Source: Croceibacterium segetis
Lineage (GTDB): Bacteria > Pseudomonadota > Alphaproteobacteria > Sphingomonadales > Sphingomonadaceae
Length of the DNA stretch: 64,000 nt
Direction of reading: 5' to 3'
Assembly: GCF_011320115.1 (NCBI RefSeq)
Contig: NZ_JAANOZ010000006.1
Coordinates: 124,001 to 188,000, forward strand
This document shows positions 60,594-64,000 of the stretch, one piece after another. The stretch's first letter is position 1. The number at the start of each line of letters is the position of its first letter. A program made the translations under genes and the position numbers. The notes under the pieces are model-generated. The model did not search any database. It worked only from the letters and a program-made list of their open reading frames with translations, and was not told the origin of the DNA.

Positions 60594-63240
60594 GGCTGCG
60601 GGTCACCTGCTCGTAGGTGTCGCGCGACAGCTTGGGCGCTGCGGCGATGCGCTCGAGCTCGCCGCGCATCAATGCCGCGCGGCCCGGCTCGAGCCGGCGC
60701 CAGCGTCCGAGCGGCGTGACGAAGCGCGCCGCAGTCTGCGGGTTGAGCGGGTCGAGCGCGAGAATGAGGTCGGCGATGATCCTGTAACCCTCGCCGCTCG
60801 CCGCGTGGAAACCTTGCGCGGTGCCGGTGAACGGCATGTAGAGGGATCGCACGCGGTTGGGGTTCTTGAGCGTGAAGTCGGGATGTTCGGCCAGCGCCTT
60901 GACCTGTTCGAGCACGCTTGGGTGGAGCGAGCTCGCCTGTAGCGCGAACCACTTGTCGATCACCAGCGCGTTGCCCCGGAAGCGGTTGTAGAAGTCGAGC
61001 AGCTTGTGAGTGCGCTCGGGGGTTTGCAGGCCGGTGAGGACCATAAGCGCACCTTGGCGGTCGGTCATGTTGTCGGCCGCATCGTATTGCGCCGCCGCCA
61101 TCTCCGCGGCTCGCCCGGGCACGCCGGCGGCGAGGTAGACCAGCGCCTGGGTCTTGACCTTGCGCGCGCCCTTGGCGGCCGCATCGCGCGTGGTCGGCAC
61201 GGCGCTCGCCCCGGCGTGCAGCGAGGCGAATTCGCTTTCGAGCCTGGTGCCGAGCCAGGCCTTGAGACCCTCGCGCTCGGCCCGGATCGCCGCCGGATCG
61301 GCGACCAGCATCTGCTCGGCGAGATAAGTCTCGCCCGGCAGGATCAGCAGCTCCCCGCGCATCAGGTCGTCGAGTTGGCCGTCGCCGAGGACCGCCGCGA
61401 ACGCGGCCCCGATCGCCTCGCGCCCCGCGTCGCGTGCCTTGTCGTCGAGCGAGCCGCTCAGCAGGGCGCACAAGTGCCGCACGACGAGGTCCTGCATCGC
61501 CTCGTAGCGGGCGAAGGGGTCATCGTCGTGAGCGGCGAGGAATACCAGGTCGTCGTTCGAGACCTCGCGCTCGATCGCCACGGGGGCCGAGAAGGTGCGG
61601 TTGATCGACAGCACCGGCGGTTCGGTGAACCCGGTGAAGCTGAAGCTTTGTTGAGCTTCGTTCAGGGTAACCAGTTGTTCACCATGATGTTTCCCGGTTT
61701 TCCTGTCGAACAGCGCCACCTTGAGCGGAATCGGCATCGGCTTCTTGTCGGGCTGGCCGGGCGTCGGCGGCACCGTCTGCGACAGTATCAGCGTGGCCGT
61801 ATCGCCGCCATGTTCGAGCACGACCGAAACCTTCGGCGTGCCGGCCTGCGAGTACCACAGGCGGAATTGCTTGAGGTCGAGTCCCGCGCCTTCCTCGATC
61901 GCCTCGATGAAATCCTCGCAGGTCGCGGCCTCGCCGTCATGGCTTTCAAAGTAGTGGTCGGTGCCCTTCCGGAAGCGTTCCGGCCCGGCGAGCGTTCGCA
62001 TCATGCGGATGACTTCGGCGCCCTTGTTGTAGACCGTGGCGGTGTAGAAGTTCGAGATCTCCTGGTAGCTGTCGGGCCGGATCGGATGAGCGAGCGGTCC
62101 CGAATCCTCGGGGAACTGGACCGAGCGCAGCACGCGCACGTCCTCGATCCGCTTGACCGGCTCCGAGCCCATGTCGGCGCTGAACAGCTGGTCGCGAAGC
62201 ACGGTGAAGCCTTCCTTCAAGGAAAGCTGGAACCAGTCGCGGCAGGTCACCCGGTCGCCCGACCAGTTGTGGAAGTACTCGTGCCCGATCACGCCTTCGA
62301 TGCCGTCGTAGTCGCCGTCGGTGGCCGTCTCGGTGTCGGCCAGCACGTACTTGGTGTTGAAGATGTTGAGGCCCTTGTTCTCCATCGCACCCATGTTGAA
62401 ATCGCTGACGGCGACGATGTTGAAGGTGTCGAGATCGTACTCGCGGCCGAAGGTCTCCTCGTCCCACTTCATCGAGTGCTTGAGCGACTGCATCGCGTGG
62501 TCGGTTCGCTCGAGATCGCCGTCGCGAACCCAGATGCCGAGATCGACCTTGCGCCCGCTCATCGTGGTGAATGTGTGGCGGTTGGCGACGAGATCGCCGG
62601 CGACCAGCGCGAAGAGATACGAGGGCTTGGGCCACGGATCGTGCCACTCGGCCCAGTGGACGCCGTCGTCGGCTTCGCCAGTGGCCACTTCGTTGCCGTT
62701 CGACAGCAGCACCGGGAACTGGTCTTTCGGCCCTTCCATGCGGACCTTGTAAGTCGAGAGCACGTCGGGCCGGTCGGGAAAGAACACGATTCGGCGGAAG
62801 CCCTCGGCCTCGCACTGAGTGCAGAGCATGCCGTTCGAGGCGTAGAGGCCCATCAGCTTGCTGTTGGCCGATGGATCGATCTCGGTGGTAACCTCGAGCA
62901 GATGGCTGTCGCCGGGAAGCGGCACCATCAGGTCGTCGCCGTCCATCGACCATGAGTTGATCGGCTGACCATCGACGAGCACCTCGAGCGGGGTCAGCCC
63001 ATCGCCGTTGAGGCGGATCATCGGGTTCGGCTCGGCCTTTGCGTTGCGATGGACGGTGAGCGTCGCTTTCACCCGTGTGTTCGCCAGCCCGAGCCGGAAG
63101 TCGAGGCTCACCTCGGGGACGAGCCAGGGGAACGGCCGGTAGTCCGCGCGGCGGATCAGCGGCGGCTCCTTCGGCTCGGGCGCGGCGTCGGCCATCTGCG
63201 GATTGCCGTCGGGCGTGGCGGGGGTGCGGGCGATATCCAT
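60586..63240 (-). CDS. pepN: Aminopeptidase N (M1 family)
   Basis: This 884-aa zinc metallopeptidase has the GAMEN substrate loop (NMGAMENKGLNIFN) and the zinc site HEYFHNW followed 18 residues later by LKEG at about 300-325, and the C-terminal helical domain is complete. It removes N-terminal residues from peptides in the cytoplasm. Length is normal for the family. The last codons overlap the pgeF start. Confidence 0.97.
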   Translation of the reverse strand: MDIARTPATPDGNPQMADAAPEPKEPPLIRRADYRPFPWLVPEVSLDFRLGLANTRVKATLTVHRNAKAEPNPMIRLNGDGLTPLEVLVDGQPINSWSMDGDDLMVPLPGDSHLLEVTTEIDPSANSKLMGLYASNGMLCTQCEAEGFRRIVFFPDRPDVLSTYKVRMEGPKDQFPVLLSNGNEVATGEADDGVHWAEWHDPWPKPSYLFALVAGDLVANRHTFTTMSGRKVDLGIWVRDGDLERTDHAMQSLKHSMKWDEETFGREYDLDTFNIVAVSDFNMGAMENKGLNIFNTKYVLADTETATDGDYDGIEGVIGHEYFHNWSGDRVTCRDWFQLSLKEGFTVLRDQLFSADMGSEPVKRIEDVRVLRSVQFPEDSGPLAHPIRPDSYQEISNFYTATVYNKGAEVIRMMRTLAGPERFRKGTDHYFESHDGEAATCEDFIEAIEEGAGLDLKQFRLWYSQAGTPKVSVVLEHGGDTATLILSQTVPPTPGQPDKKPMPIPLKVALFDRKTGKHHGEQLVTLNEAQQSFSFTGFTEPPVLSINRTFSAPVAIEREVSNDDLVFLAAHDDDPFARYEAMQDLVVRHLCALLSGSLDDKARDAGREAIGAAFAAVLGDGQLDDLMRGELLILPGETYLAEQMLVADPAAIRAEREGLKAWLGTRLESEFASLHAGASAVPTTRDAAAKGARKVKTQALVYLAAGVPGRAAEMAAAQYDAADNMTDRQGALMVLTGLQTPERTHKLLDFYNRFRGNALVIDKWFALQASSLHPSVLEQVKALAEHPDFTLKNPNRVRSLYMPFTGTAQGFHAASGEGYRIIADLILALDPLNPQTAARFVTPLGRWRRLEPGRAALMRGELERIAAAPKLSRDTYEQVTRSLG

Positions 63241-63288
63241 AAGGCGTTCGGGTCTTCCTGCTTGACGTTATCCGGCTAGAACGCGGGC

Positions 63289-64000
63289 GTGGCACATCTG
63301 TTCATATTCGGCCTCGGCTATTCTGCGAAGCGGATCAAGCGTTCGTTGGAACGCATGGGCTGGTCGGTCGAAGCGAGCGGCAGCGAGGCCGATATCGACT
63401 TCGCGGACGACGCGGCGGTGCGCGCCGCGCTCGGCCGGGCGAGCCACGTGCTGACGTCGGTGCCGCCGAGCGATCATGCCGATCCGGTGCTCGCAAGCTA
63501 TGGCGACGCGCTGGCGCACGAATGGCTCGGCTACCTCTCCTCGACCGGCGTCTACGGCGACACCGGCGGCGCCTGGGTGGACGAAAGCGCCGCGACCGGC
63601 AGCGGCCGCCGCTCGGCGCGCGCCGAATGCGACGCCGCGTGGCTCGCTCGCGGCGCGCGCGTGTTCCGCCTGCCGGGCATCTACGGCCCGGGGCGCAGCG
63701 CCATCGAGCGGGTCCGCGACGGCAAGGCGCACCGGATCGACTTGCCAGGGCAAGTCTTCAGCCGCATCCATGTCGACGACATCGCCGCAGGCGTGGTCGC
63801 CGCCCTCGACGCGCCCCCCGGCCCATACAATCTCGCCGACGACCTCCCGGTCAACCAGAACGCGGTGATCGAGGAGGCCTGCCGCTTGCTCGATGCGGCA
63901 CTGCCGCCGATGCAATCGCTCGAAGAGTCCGGACTCTCGGCGCAGGCGCTGGCTTTCTATTCGGAGAACCGCCGCGTCGCCAACGGCAAGGCAAAACGGG
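63289..64000 (+). CDS. YeeZ-like NAD(P)-dependent epimerase/SDR, 3' end cut by window edge
   Basis: GTG at 63289 opens a frame that runs to the window end, 237 codons. It reads MAHLFIFGLGYSAKRIKRSL, with a GxGxxG-like NAD(P) loop, then SSTGVYGDTGGAWVDE near 83 with the catalytic Ser/Tyr region, RLPGIYGPGRSAIERV and SRIHVDDIAAGVVAAL. This is the pattern of the extended SDR family typified by YeeZ, whose substrate is unknown. It is divergent from pepN with 48 bases between. Confidence 0.85.
   Translation, partial: MAHLFIFGLGYSAKRIKRSLERMGWSVEASGSEADIDFADDAAVRAALGRASHVLTSVPPSDHADPVLASYGDALAHEWLGYLSSTGVYGDTGGAWVDESAATGSGRRSARAECDAAWLARGARVFRLPGIYGPGRSAIERVRDGKAHRIDLPGQVFSRIHVDDIAAGVVAALDAPPGPYNLADDLPVNQNAVIEEACRLLDAALPPMQSLEESGLSAQALAFYSENRRVANGKAKR

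Overview
This is high-GC DNA that reads as a chromosomal segment of an alphaproteobacterium, most likely of the order Sphingomonadales. The reasons are an exosortase-A (XrtA/PEP-CTERM) polysaccharide fringe, an NrnC-type oligoribonuclease next to lptC-lptA, a MipZ-like ATPase, a tonB-exbB-exbD-exbD operon, a petA-petB-petC bc1 operon with a Rieske protein, a SWFGD/BON protein and small secreted proteins with a GDEIVVC motif. No species can be named. Most genes are housekeeping. There is no CRISPR array, insertion sequence or rRNA, and one tRNA (Gly-UCC).

Layout. 1-2.0 kb: a right-handed beta-helix protein (cut by the window edge) and a small partner, both phage-tail-like and less GC-rich than their surroundings. 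2.1-5.0 kb: edge of an XrtA polysaccharide locus (O-glycosylation ligase, a 53-codon mini-gene, divergent glycosyltransferase). 5-12.9 kb: a two-TM acidic protein and glutamate synthase gltBD. 12.9-15.8 kb: tandem HD-GYP protein, and a MarR regulator divergent from a TfdA/TauD-like dioxygenase. 15.9-18.5 kb: ung, then nrnC-lptC-lptA. 18.5-20.1 kb: no intact gene; the stretch is a decayed O-antigen-ligase gene on the minus strand. 20.1-26.3 kb: thrS, then rpmI-rplT-(terminator)-pheS-pheT. 26.4-32.5 kb: hisN-like phosphatase, prs, an isoprenylcysteine-methyltransferase-like membrane protein, glpX, hom and two sphingomonad-type exported proteins. 32.8-35.5 kb: tonB-exbB-exbD1-exbD2. 35.5-43.96 kb: Lhr-like helicase, SWFGD/BON protein, and a minus-strand row of mipZ, J-domain protein, phosphohexomutase, CDF-like transporter, SDR and GH130 protein. 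44-47.5 kb: panC, a HODM/DUF3445 haem-protein homologue and etfBA. 47.8-52.5 kb: glycine cleavage operon gcvT-H-PA-PB behind a tandem glycine riboswitch. 52.5-56.1 kb: carotenoid/stilbene oxygenase plus PQQ alcohol dehydrogenase. 56.2-64 kb: tRNA-Gly, apt, petABC, pgeF, pepN and the start of a YeeZ-like SDR.

How the genes work together. gltBD supplies glutamate. The gcv operon yields one-carbon units under glycine control. etfBA may carry electrons for flavin enzymes and possibly for the adjacent HODM-like protein. The bc1 complex may take electrons delivered downstream of the quinoprotein. TonB-ExbBD energises outer-membrane uptake, and LptC/LptA move LPS across the periplasm.

The less explained items are the HODM-ETF pairing, the oxygenase/PQQ-dehydrogenase pair, the phage-like beta-helix module beside the polysaccharide locus, the decayed ligase gene, and a strong hairpin between exbB and exbD. 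I did not find a clearly new multi-gene system. All family names come from motif recognition by eye, not from searches.
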